Shown in pieces: positions 54,614-64,000 of a DNA stretch of 64,000 bases. Source of the stretch: Stutzerimonas stutzeri. Its GTDB lineage: Bacteria > Pseudomonadota > Gammaproteobacteria > Pseudomonadales > Pseudomonadaceae. The notes under the pieces are model-generated. The model was not told the origin of the DNA. It saw nothing but the letters and a program-made list of their open reading frames with translations, and did no database searches. The translations under genes were made by a program, and so were the position numbers. The stretch spans positions 22,755-86,754 of the forward strand of contig NZ_JAMOHZ010000011.1 in assembly GCF_024448715.1 (NCBI RefSeq), read 5' to 3'. Each line of letters opens with the position of its first letter. Positions within the stretch are counted from its first letter, which is position 1.

Positions 54614-54832
54614 AAAAAAACCGGCACTTCAGGCCGTGTGTAAACGTAGCGAGCGAAGGTTAGGCAAGAACTAGGCGTCCCCACAAAAACAGGCGAGGAA
54701 GCGGACTGGGCTCGCACTCGAGTTTACGAGCTGTAAATGAGCATTCCGACTGGGCTCGCATCCGAGCCTGCTTTTAACGCGGCCTAACCGAGCGCAGTAG
54801 TTTTCACACAGCCTGACTTGCCGGTTTTTTCT
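54612..54832. repeat. 221-bp inverted-repeat element between ampG and mscS
   Basis: The left end AACCGGCACTTCAGGCCGTG (from about 54619) and the right end CACAGCCTGACTTGCCGGTT pair as imperfect terminal inverted repeats of more than 30 bases; A-run at the left and T-run at the right allow bidirectional termination. Inner GTTAGGC (54659) and GCCTAAC (54782) also pair. Two copies of GACTGGGCTCGCAYYCGAG (54704-54722 and 54748-54766) stand in tandem in the middle. No ORF. It may be a non-autonomous mobile element or structured RNA. Confidence 0.7.
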
Positions 54833-54841
54833 GATTGAACC

Positions 54842-55666
54842 TCAACTCTGAACCAGATGCACCACACGCTGCGGAAACGGAATACCGATCCCCGCCTCGT
54901 CGAAGCTTTCCTTCACCCGCTCGGTAAATTCGAAAGTCACTGGCCAGAAGTCACCGGTTGCCACCCACACCCGTAGCGATAGATTCACCGAGTTATCAGC
55001 CAGGGCGGTGACATAGACCACCGGCTCTGGATCGCGCAGCACGCGTTCGTCATCGGCGATTTCCAACAGAATCTTGCGTGCCAGCTTGATATCCGAGCCG
55101 TAATCGATACCGATGTTGATATCGGCGCGACGACGCGGTTCACGGGAATAATTGGTGATGTGGCCGTTGGACAGGCTGCCATTGGGCACCACGATGGTCT
55201 TGTTGTCGCCGGACTTGAGGATCGTATGGAAGATCTGAATTGAATGCACAGTCCCGGCGACACCCTGGGCTTCGATCCATTCACCCACGCGGATCGGGCG
55301 AAACAGCAGAATCAACACCCCGCCAGCAAAATTGGCCAGGCTGCCTTGCAGCGCTAGACCAATGGCCAGACCGGCCGCACCGATTACCGCGATAAACGAG
55401 GTCGTTTCCACCCCGATCATCGATGCCACGCTGACCAGCAGCAGGATCTTCAGCACGATACCCGAAAGGCTCTCGATGAAACCGTGCAGCGAAGGATCGA
55501 CCTGGCGTCGCTGTAGCAGACCGCCGAGCTTGCTGACGAGCTTGTTGATCAGCCACCAGCCAATCAGGAAGGTCGCTAGCGCCAGCAATAGCTGAGCACC
55601 GTATTGAAGAACGATCGGCAACCATGCCTCGGAAAGATCGACCAGATAATCGACACTGAAATCCAT
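54842..55666 (-). CDS. mscS: MscS-family mechanosensitive channel
   Basis: A 274-residue channel with three membrane helices (about 20-40, 62-82, 90-125). The pore segment GAAGLAIGLALQGSLANFAG near 98 and LFRPIRVGEWIEAQGVAGTV near 122 are the MscS hallmarks; the cytoplasmic beta and alpha/beta domains end at IPFPQRVVHLV. Opens under hypo-osmotic shock. AAGGAG lies upstream of the ATG. Upstream neighbour is yajQ in the same direction. Confidence 0.92.
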   Translation of the reverse strand: MDFSVDYLVDLSEAWLPIVLQYGAQLLLALATFLIGWWLINKLVSKLGGLLQRRQVDPSLHGFIESLSGIVLKILLLVSVASMIGVETTSFIAVIGAAGLAIGLALQGSLANFAGGVLILLFRPIRVGEWIEAQGVAGTVHSIQIFHTILKSGDNKTIVVPNGSLSNGHITNYSREPRRRADINIGIDYGSDIKLARKILLEIADDERVLRDPEPVVYVTALADNSVNLSLRVWVATGDFWPVTFEFTERVKESFDEAGIGIPFPQRVVHLVQS

Positions 55667-55748
55667 CAGTAGGAATCTCCTTAAGACACCGAACGATCCG
55701 GGAGGACCGCTCGGTTAAAGCGGGAACGGCACGCTAGCGTGCAGGTAA

Positions 55749-56228
55749 TCAGTCGCGGAAGTTGTTGAATTGCAGCGGCATACCGAAATCCTTGGCTCGC
55801 AGCAGCGCGATGGCTTCCTGCAAATCGTCGCGTTTCTTGCCGGTTACCCGAACCTGCTCACCCTGGATAGCTGCCTGGACCTTGAGCTTGGCCTCTTTGA
55901 TATAGGCGACGATCTTCTTCGCCAGCTCCTTGTCGATACCCTCGCGCAGCACGACGTCTTGCTTGACTGATTTTCCGGAGGGGAACGGATCCTTGAATTC
56001 CAGACACTGGATATCGATCTTGCGCTTGACCAGGCTCAGCTTGAGGATTTCCAGCATCTGCTCAAGCTGGAAATCGGCATCCGCAGTCAAATGGACCGTC
56101 AGTTCCTTGAACTCGAAACTGCCTTTACCGCGCAGATCGTAACGCCGATCCAGTTCCTTGACAGCGTTGTCGACGGCGTTGGTGACTTCGTGCTTGTCCA
56201 ATTCGGACACCACGTCGAACGAGGGCAT
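55749..56228 (-). CDS. yajQ: YajQ-family nucleotide-binding protein
   Basis: A 159-residue protein: [20 protein letters not shown] at the start, [12 protein letters not shown] near 28, and [20 protein letters not shown] near 125. Two-domain ferredoxin-like fold; YajQ members bind c-di-GMP or other nucleotides and act with transcription factors in Xanthomonas and Pseudomonas. GGAGG precedes the ATG. Normal length. Confidence 0.93.
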   Translation of the reverse strand: MPSFDVVSELDKHEVTNAVDNAVKELDRRYDLRGKGSFEFKELTVHLTADADFQLEQMLEILKLSLVKRKIDIQCLEFKDPFPSGKSVKQDVVLREGIDKELAKKIVAYIKEAKLKVQAAIQGEQVRVTGKKRDDLQEAIALLRAKDFGMPLQFNNFRD

Positions 56229-56374
56229 GGGCTTCCTCCAGATAGAAAACGGCGCGACGGTGTGATCCAGCGCGCTTAGCTTGACGGTTCAAATGCGCCA
56301 TCATTATAACTGTTCAGGCCAGTAACGCCCGACCACCCATGTTATGGCAATCCCCCTCTTCACTGAGCTCCTGC

Positions 56375-58257
<1,883 letters not shown>

Positions 58258-58299
58258 GGCACCGCTACCCTGCTGAAACACCCCTCGCCCGTGCCTGCC

Positions 58300-60315
58300 A
58301 TGACCCTGCGCCAGCGTCTCGAAAATCTCCCGGTCGGCCGCAAGTTGCTGATCGCCCTGCTCGTACTGCTTGCTACGGTACTGCTGGTTTCCAACCTCGC
58401 GTTCATCAGTGCCGCTTACTGGATCTCCCGTCAGAGCGTCGCGCCCCAGGCCATGCATACCCTCGGGGCACTATTTGCAACACCCGAACTGAGCAACCGC
58501 GCCCTCGAATCCGAAGCGGCTGCCAACGAACTGCTGCAGAAGTTGAACGACTACGCCCCGCTACGTGCAGCCATGATCTACGACAGCACTGGCCGAAGCC
58601 TGGCGCAACTGTATCGCGGCGACCCGCTGGACCTGCCGCAGCATATCAGCAAGCTTCCGGCATGGCAGATGACCGAAATGCGCGCCAACCTATTGGTTGA
58701 GCTGCCGCAAGCAGCAGGCCCGCCGGGTCACTTTCTAATCGTCGCCAGCAGCGAATTGCCTGGCGCTTTCTATACCGGCACCCTGACCGCCAGCGTTGCA
58801 ATTCTCGTGGCCAGTCTGTTGCTGTGGGTCTTGGTCGCGCGGCAGATACGCAGGTTGATCACCCGCCCGATCCGCGACCTTGAAGCCCTGTCCCGTCAGG
58901 TGACGCGTGAGGAAAACTACTCATTGCGGGCGACGCCCAGAAACCAGGACGAGATCGGTCACCTTGCCGATGCGTTCAACACCATGCTGTCGCGTATGGA
59001 GGCCCGCGAGCAGCAGCTCAAGCGCGCCCGAGACGATGCCCAGGACGCCTTTGACCATGCCCAGGGGCTGGCGGAGGAAACCCGTCACTCCAACCGCAAG
59101 CTGGAGCTGGAGGTTCAGGTCCGCAGCAAGATCGAAAAAAAGCTCACCGGCTTTCAGAACTACCTGAACAGCATCATCGACTCGATGCCATCGGTCCTGA
59201 TCGCGTTAGACGAGCAACTCTACGTGACCCAGTGGAACCAGCAGGCCAGCGCGCTCTCCGGCACCTCTATCGACGATGCGCTGAACCAGCCGGTATTCAT
59301 TGCCTTCGAGCCGCTTAAGCCCTTTCTCACACAGATTCGCCGTACATCCGAACGGCATCAGGTGGAGAAGATCGAGCGCGTCACCTGGACGTTCAACGAT
59401 CAGCCCCGGCATTACGCGCTGACGCTCTATCCACTGATGGGAGGCGGCGGCCGCGGCGTGGTAATTCGCATCGACGACATCACCGAGCGCATCAATATGG
59501 AAGAAATCATGGTGCAGTCGGAAAAAATGCTTTCTGTGGGCAGCCTGGCCGCCGGCATGGCGCACGAGATCAACAACCCTCTCGGTGCAATTCTGCACAA
59601 CGCACAGAACATCCGCCGACGCCTGTCTCCCGACTTGGAGCGAAACCGCGAGGCGGCCGATGAAACCGGCGTGTTGCTGGAAGCAGTCAACCAATATCTG
59701 CAGCGGCGGGAAATACCGCAGCTGCTCGATGGTATCCAACAAGCCGGCTCACGTGCGGCGAAGATCGTCAGCCATATGCTGAGCTTCAGTCGTCTGAGCA
59801 ACCGGCAACTGGCTGAATGCCAACTGACCGTGTTGATCGACCAGGCGCTGGAGATCGCAGGCAACGACTTCGCCCTGATCGATAGCTTCGATTTTCGCTC
59901 CATCGAAATAGTCCGCGACTTCGATCCACAGGTAGATCGCGTGCCCTGCATCGGCAACGAACTCGAACAGGTATTGCTGAACCTGCTGAAAAACGCTGCG
60001 CAGGCCATTCACCAGAAACCCGAGCGGACGCGAGGGCAGATCATCCTGCGCACGCGGTTGAACCCGCCATGGGCCGAAATCCAGGTGGAAGACAACGGTG
60101 TCGGCATACCCGAACACATCCGCAAGCGAATCTTCGAGCCTTTTTTCACCACCAAGGAAGTAGGCCAGGGAACCGGGTTGGGACTTTCCGTCTCGTATTT
60201 CATCATCACCAACAATCACAAAGGCCAAATGGAAGTGCAGTGCAGGCCGGACCAGGGCACCACCTTTACCCTGCGTCTGCCGCTGGTATCGCCGTCCGAG
60301 GCCAACGACACCTGA
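58300..60315 (+). CDS. Sensor histidine kinase with HAMP and PAS
   Basis: A 671-residue membrane kinase: helix about 17-42, periplasmic loop to about 160, helix about 165-188, HAMP ([20 protein letters not shown]), coiled coil, PAS about 285-400, phospho-acceptor His in [20 protein letters not shown] near 415, and ATPase with NLLKNAAQA near 555, DNGVGIPEH and [12 protein letters not shown]. It lies downstream of the degenerate-GGDEF regulator and panE and may phosphorylate that regulator. The ATG is preferred over a GTG 3 codons upstream; no good ribosome binding site is visible. Confidence 0.85.
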   Translation: MTLRQRLENLPVGRKLLIALLVLLATVLLVSNLAFISAAYWISRQSVAPQAMHTLGALFATPELSNRALESEAAANELLQKLNDYAPLRAAMIYDSTGRSLAQLYRGDPLDLPQHISKLPAWQMTEMRANLLVELPQAAGPPGHFLIVASSELPGAFYTGTLTASVAILVASLLLWVLVARQIRRLITRPIRDLEALSRQVTREENYSLRATPRNQDEIGHLADAFNTMLSRMEAREQQLKRARDDAQDAFDHAQGLAEETRHSNRKLELEVQVRSKIEKKLTGFQNYLNSIIDSMPSVLIALDEQLYVTQWNQQASALSGTSIDDALNQPVFIAFEPLKPFLTQIRRTSERHQVEKIERVTWTFNDQPRHYALTLYPLMGGGGRGVVIRIDDITERINMEEIMVQSEKMLSVGSLAAGMAHEINNPLGAILHNAQNIRRRLSPDLERNREAADETGVLLEAVNQYLQRREIPQLLDGIQQAGSRAAKIVSHMLSFSRLSNRQLAECQLTVLIDQALEIAGNDFALIDSFDFRSIEIVRDFDPQVDRVPCIGNELEQVLLNLLKNAAQAIHQKPERTRGQIILRTRLNPPWAEIQVEDNGVGIPEHIRKRIFEPFFTTKEVGQGTGLGLSVSYFIITNNHKGQMEVQCRPDQGTTFTLRLPLVSPSEANDT

Positions 60316-60330
60316 ACCAAGGAATCGCAG

Positions 60331-60921
60331 ATGGGCAATCGACTTTCGAAAATCTATACACGCACCGGCGATACCGGAGAAACCGGACTGGCCGACGGCC
60401 GTCGCGTGCCCAAGGATCACCCGCGGGTCGAAGCCATGGGCGAGATCGATACGCTCAATAGCCAGTTGGGCCTGCTACTCGCCGAGCTTGCCGAAGCCCA
60501 GGTGCAATGGCCGGATCTGGCTGAGCTGATCGAGGTATTAGCGCCTTGCCAACACCGCCTGTTCGATCTGGGTGGTGAACTGGCGATGCCGGAATATCAG
60601 GCGTTGACGGAAGCCGAGGTAGCCCGCCTGGAGGCCGCAATAGATCACTGGAATGCCGAACTCGGGCCGCTCGAAGACTTCATCATGCCCGGCGGCTCGC
60701 GACTGATTGCCCTCGCCCATCTATGCCGCAGCATGGCCCGCACCAGCGAAAGGCGCTGTCAGCAGCTCAACGCCGTCGAGCCGCTGCGACCGGTTGGGCT
60801 GGCCTATCTCAATCGTTTATCGGATCTACTGTTCGTCGTCGCACGACTGATCGCGCGTCGCCAGGGCTGTGCGGAAATTCTCTGGCACGCCGCCAACGCA
60901 CCCATCAATGCCGATGGCTGA
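60331..60921 (+). CDS. Cob(I)alamin adenosyltransferase, PduO type
   Basis: A 196-residue enzyme adenosylating cob(I)alamin with ATP. The N-terminal YTRTGDTGETGLADGRRVPK and VEAMGEIDTLNSQLGLLLAE, plus GGSRLIALAHLCRSMARTSE near 112, are the PduO signatures. AAGGA stands before the ATG. Its end overlaps the start of the next gene by 8 bases. Confidence 0.9.
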   Translation: MGNRLSKIYTRTGDTGETGLADGRRVPKDHPRVEAMGEIDTLNSQLGLLLAELAEAQVQWPDLAELIEVLAPCQHRLFDLGGELAMPEYQALTEAEVARLEAAIDHWNAELGPLEDFIMPGGSRLIALAHLCRSMARTSERRCQQLNAVEPLRPVGLAYLNRLSDLLFVVARLIARRQGCAEILWHAANAPINADG

Positions 60922-61939
60922 ACGCGCCGCAGACCAACGCCGATCCCTCGACGGGCTGCACGCCGCCTGGGAAACGTTCATCGTTCTGTTGGTCTGCATC
61001 AACCTGGGACTGATCCTGTTCGACAGCCTATTCATCGTGCAGCCGATCAACCAAATGTTCGCCAGCTGGTTGCCTGGATTGCATCAGCAGTACGAGACGA
61101 TCGTCCACCGCAACTTTCAACTGATCGATCTATGTTTCGTCGCGGTATTCATTCTCGATGTGATCCTTGGCTGGACCGTTGCGTTGTTCGAGCGGCGCTA
61201 TGCCCGCTGGTACTACTACCCCTTCGCACACTGGTACGACGTACTCGGCTGCATTCCGCTAAGCGGGTTCCGCTGGTTACGTGTGTTGCGGGTAGGCAGT
61301 TTGCTGATCCGGCTTCAGCGGCTGGGCCTGATCGACATTCGCAGCTGGGCCGTCTATGGACTGGTCAAACGCTACTACCTGATGCTGCTGGAAGAGCTTG
61401 CGGACCGGGTTATGGTGCGCCTGTTCAGCCGCCTGCAGCAGGAGATCGGTGCCAGCGATGACCTATCCCGACGCTTGCTGCAAGAAGTCGTGCGACCGCG
61501 CAAGGATCGCTTGCTGAATGATTTGTCACGGCGGTTGCAGGGGATGCTGGAGAGCGGCTACCGCGACCATCGTGGCGCCATCGAAGGTTATGTGGGCGGA
61601 TTGATTCACCAGGCACTTGCGAACAACCCCGAGGTGGCCAGCCTGCGCCGCCTACCATTGGGTGGCAGAGTCGCCGACACCTTGGACGAGGCGCTCGCCG
61701 ATATTGCTGCACGGCTGCTGCAAGGTGCGGCCGACGGGCTGCAAAGTCCGCAATTCCAGCGATTGGCACGCAGCCTGGCCGACGAGTTTTTCGAAGCCTG
61801 GGTCTATCAGGATGAGGACACTGACTTGGCCCTGGAAGAGCTGCTGGTGGACGTTATCGAGGTGCTCAAGCAGCAAGTGCTCGATCGCCGCTGGAGCCGC
61901 TTCGTCGGTCCGATCCAGCCGCCTACTCCGCCAGGCTAG
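60914..61939 (+). CDS. Ion-channel-like membrane protein with long cytoplasmic tail
   Basis: About 341 residues. The first half resembles a voltage-sensor-type bundle: helices about 20-40, 70-95 and 105-125, with a basic helix GFRWLRVLRVGSLLIRLQR near 120. Residues 150-340 are hydrophilic and helix-rich. I do not recognise a pore signature, so transport activity is uncertain; homologues are annotated as ion transporter or unknown. ATG at 60908 is an alternative start. It overlaps the adenosyltransferase end by 8 bases and the convergent hydrolase end by 4. Confidence 0.65.
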   Translation: MAERAADQRRSLDGLHAAWETFIVLLVCINLGLILFDSLFIVQPINQMFASWLPGLHQQYETIVHRNFQLIDLCFVAVFILDVILGWTVALFERRYARWYYYPFAHWYDVLGCIPLSGFRWLRVLRVGSLLIRLQRLGLIDIRSWAVYGLVKRYYLMLLEELADRVMVRLFSRLQQEIGASDDLSRRLLQEVVRPRKDRLLNDLSRRLQGMLESGYRDHRGAIEGYVGGLIHQALANNPEVASLRRLPLGGRVADTLDEALADIAARLLQGAADGLQSPQFQRLARSLADEFFEAWVYQDEDTDLALEELLVDVIEVLKQQVLDRRWSRFVGPIQPPTPPG

Positions 61940-62709
61940 GATCTTGCGGCAGCCGCAGCGCCTTCCTGCTGATCCAGGCGCGCACCAACCACCATCTCGG
62001 TCGCCCACTTGACCAGGATGTCCGTATAGGCCTTTTGGCAACAATCGCTGGTCAAGGCGTGATCTGCACCCAGGATGATGCGGTGGGTCAGCGAGTGAGT
62101 CTGATGGAACGCCGCACGGTAGTTCATGATCGTCGTATGCGGGACCAGATGATCATGCTCCGACTCGACGATCAGCACGTCGCCGTGAAACGAGGCACAG
62201 GCCGCTAGCGCCCGATTCTCTTCGGCAACGACACGCCGACCGCGCAGCTGATTGAGCAAATCACGATTCAGTTGACGCTTGGGCACCATCCAATCGTCGT
62301 CCGAGTACAGCGCCGGTACGCGCATGGCCAACCATTTCACGGGTCGCAAGGAGGTGAGTAGCGCCGCCAGATAACCCCCATAGCTAGTGCCAACCACGGC
62401 GATGGCCGATGAGTCGATGTTCGGATGCTGCACCAACAGGTCGTAGGCGGCCAATAGATCGTTCAGGTTCTGCTCGCGCGTGACGGTCTGCTGTTGCGCC
62501 AAGGTCAGGGCATGCCCACGCAGGTCGAACGACAGACAAATGCAGCCGAGACCGGCGATGCCTCTGGCGCGCGTCAGGTCGCGTTCCTGGCTGCCACCCC
62601 AGCCATGTACGAAGAGCACACCGGGTAGCTTGGTCGGAGGCGACAGAAAGGTACCGGCGATATGTTCGTCGTCAACCAGGATGTCTACGCTTTCACTGTG
62701 GGTTGCCAT
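61936..62709 (-). CDS. Alpha/beta hydrolase
   Basis: A 257-residue cytoplasmic serine hydrolase: oxyanion region VLFVHGWGGSQ near 30, nucleophile elbow GTSYGG near 105, VLIVESEHDHLVP near 175 with the acid, and GADHALT near 217 with the His. Substrate unknown; dienelactone-hydrolase-like or peptidase-like members are closest in style. GAGGG precedes the ATG. The start overlaps the DUF3182 gene end by 17 bases, so these two genes form an operon. Confidence 0.83.
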   Translation of the reverse strand: MATHSESVDILVDDEHIAGTFLSPPTKLPGVLFVHGWGGSQERDLTRARGIAGLGCICLSFDLRGHALTLAQQQTVTREQNLNDLLAAYDLLVQHPNIDSSAIAVVGTSYGGYLAALLTSLRPVKWLAMRVPALYSDDDWMVPKRQLNRDLLNQLRGRRVVAEENRALAACASFHGDVLIVESEHDHLVPHTTIMNYRAAFHQTHSLTHRIILGADHALTSDCCQKAYTDILVKWATEMVVGARLDQQEGAAAAARS

Positions 62710-63820
62710 GATCCCTCACCGTTACGTACTTGGTTATGAAGCCCACATCGGCGTCTTCATCGCGAAACAGCACGATTGCGCCAGGCGGGACGCTTTGCGC
62801 CTCACCGTAAAGCTCTACGGTGGAGGCCTGAACTACACCGCTCGCGCCCTTACTGAAGGCTTCGAGCGCAGCGATTTCCGCCCCACTGGCGCCGCCGATT
62901 CGCCAGGATTGCTCCAGCACACCGGAACAGGCACGCCCGCGCCCGTCGATGCCCTGGGCGACATCGTAGTTGCGGCGGGACGCGAAAAAGCCCCGGAAGC
63001 ACGCTGATGCGGCTTCGTCGTAGACCTGCGCCTGCATCACTGCCAATCGAGCCTTTTCCGGCAGATCGAGCCCCAACAGGGTGTCGTAATCACCGTCACA
63101 AACCACCAGATCCGACCCGCCGTAAACCGTTTCGCCACTGTTGTCCTGCGTCAGACGCTGGGTGCCGTAGTAGCTGACGGTCTTACCGGCAACGCGAATC
63201 TGCCCAACGCTAAAGGTGGTCACATGCTCCAGATTGGCTTCGAGGACCAAACCGTGACGAGCCAGCTCCTGCTCGTCGATGTGCTCGAGTGCCTGATCCA
63301 ACTCTTGCTCGGTGCTGATCTGCGCCTGCCCTCGGCCTCCGGTGGCTAACACAGGCTTCAGCCGCAGCGGGCCTTCGTGCAGCAGTCGCCGCCCGGCCTC
63401 GCGTGCGTCAGGCAGCGAAAAAACGCTATAGCCAGGCAGTACACTGCCCGTCACTCGGCTGGCGAAGTCGCGCGACCAGCCAAAGGGCGCGTCGGCATCG
63501 GGCCGTACCAGCGGATGAGTGATGGCCTTTGTCTCGATGAAGGCCTGCGGCACCACGCCACCGAACAGGTCTTCCTCGCTTTCGAGGCCCAATTCGCGCG
63601 CGGCGTCCGTGCCGACAATGGTTCCAGGCGGCACGAAGTAGAGCGGATGTGAATAGTCGATGTCGCAGTCGTATTCGCCCATGAACACCAGCCCCTGAAG
63701 CGCGGCAAGTCTCCTTGCGAGCTGCTCGTGGACGACCCTCTCGTGTTCCGGGTAATTGGATCGATTGGCCAGGGTGACTACGACCCGGCGGGGCGTGTGC
63801 GGCGCATCCGCATTGATCAT
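62693..63820 (-). CDS. DUF3182 protein (ATP-grasp-like)
   Basis: A 375-residue cytoplasmic protein beginning INADAPHTPRRVVVTLANRS. Features such as GYSVFSLPDAREAGRRLLHE, LRLKPVLATGGRGQAQI near 150 and VLEANLEHVTTFSVGQIRVA near 195 resemble an ATP-grasp ligase core with the glycine-rich loop. I recognise the family as DUF3182, of unknown function. A TTG start 28 codons upstream (63904) is possible but weakly supported. It is co-transcribed with the hydrolase, which suggests a common substrate pathway. Confidence 0.75.
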   Translation of the reverse strand: MINADAPHTPRRVVVTLANRSNYPEHERVVHEQLARRLAALQGLVFMGEYDCDIDYSHPLYFVPPGTIVGTDAARELGLESEEDLFGGVVPQAFIETKAITHPLVRPDADAPFGWSRDFASRVTGSVLPGYSVFSLPDAREAGRRLLHEGPLRLKPVLATGGRGQAQISTEQELDQALEHIDEQELARHGLVLEANLEHVTTFSVGQIRVAGKTVSYYGTQRLTQDNSGETVYGGSDLVVCDGDYDTLLGLDLPEKARLAVMQAQVYDEAASACFRGFFASRRNYDVAQGIDGRGRACSGVLEQSWRIGGASGAEIAALEAFSKGASGVVQASTVELYGEAQSVPPGAIVLFRDEDADVGFITKYVTVRDHGNPQ

Positions 63821-64000
63821 CTGTGGGCTCGCTCCATGGACTGCTGGTACATGTACGACGGCTGGACGATCGCCACCCGTTTCGCTCGTTACCACCCGAG
63901 CCAAAGCGGATCCGGTGTAACGGGATAGACCCCTGATATTGGCTATCTATCCTTTTGCAGCCGGCCAGATCGAACATTGGAAAATCGATGGAACGAAAAA
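63821..64000. other. Right window edge
   Basis: About 180 bases upstream of the DUF3182 gene. An interrupted palindrome (GGATAGATAG ... CTATCC, around 63924-63954) is the only structure noted; no gene can be supported. Confidence 0.4.

Noticed and set aside
54659..54788. Possible integron attC site in the ampG-mscS gap
   Set aside because: attC needs GCCTAAC-type first and GTTAGGC-type second; here the order is reversed, there is no cassette gene or integrase, and the whole 221 bp is explained by inverted repeats.

Overview
The window looks like chromosome of a Pseudomonas stutzeri-type gammaproteobacterium (Stutzerimonas or a close pseudomonad). The reasons are high-GC coding, REP-like intergenic repeats (GTAGGAGCGAGCTTGCTCGCG), and a right half whose gene order follows the P. 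aeruginosa block from bifA through lemA, icmP, mexVW, groEL/groES and fxsA to ampG, yajQ and panE, as I recall that map. I see no phage, insertion sequence, CRISPR array, rRNA or tRNA.

Left part (about 1-30 kb) is a purine utilisation region. It starts with the end of a LacI-type regulator, an 8-oxoguanine deaminase, a nucleoside deoxyribosyltransferase-like protein and a ChaA-type antiporter. Then come xdhABC and guaD, a GntR/FCD regulator, an AzgA-type purine permease, and the complete uric acid route: puuD, hiuH, uraD, puuE, alc and allA. Together they turn guanine into xanthine, urate, 5-hydroxyisourate, OHCU, allantoin, allantoate, ureidoglycolate, and finally glyoxylate plus urea. Also here are an NCS2 urate/xanthine permease, a CPA2 antiporter, a decayed second NCS2 permease, a Tsx-like nucleoside porin, a Cache chemoreceptor, a divergent Cache-GGDEF diguanylate cyclase, an orphan periplasmic binding protein and a RutR-like TetR regulator.

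The most interesting signal in this part is a recurring operator, TTGTNNACAA. It lies between gntR and the AzgA permease, between hiuH and puuE, before the decayed permease and the porin, between chemoreceptor and cyclase, and between binding protein and tetR. It joins catabolism, uptake, chemotaxis and c-di-GMP signalling into one probable purine regulon. A second motif, TTGAC-N6-GTCAA with the layout of E. coli RutR sites, occurs as a tandem pair on the xdhA promoter.

Middle part (30-46 kb): bifA; a spermidine-synthase-like methyltransferase; a lemA plus GIDE-domain pair; a probably Fur-controlled iron cluster (icmP-type imelysin, a di-heme lipoprotein interrupted by a frameshift, a second imelysin, a DUF1513 protein); a chemoreceptor; and a MexVW-like RND pump without an outer-membrane gene.

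Right part (46-64 kb) is mostly housekeeping: groES-groEL with a sigma-32-type promoter, fxsA, a HugZ-like protein, an SDR enzyme, a DUF481 outer-membrane protein, an alkyltransferase-like DNA repair protein, ampG, an mscS channel, yajQ, a degenerate-GGDEF response regulator, panE, a sensor kinase, a PduO-type adenosyltransferase, an ion-channel-like protein, an alpha/beta hydrolase and a DUF3182 protein. A 221-bp inverted-repeat element fills the gap between ampG and mscS.
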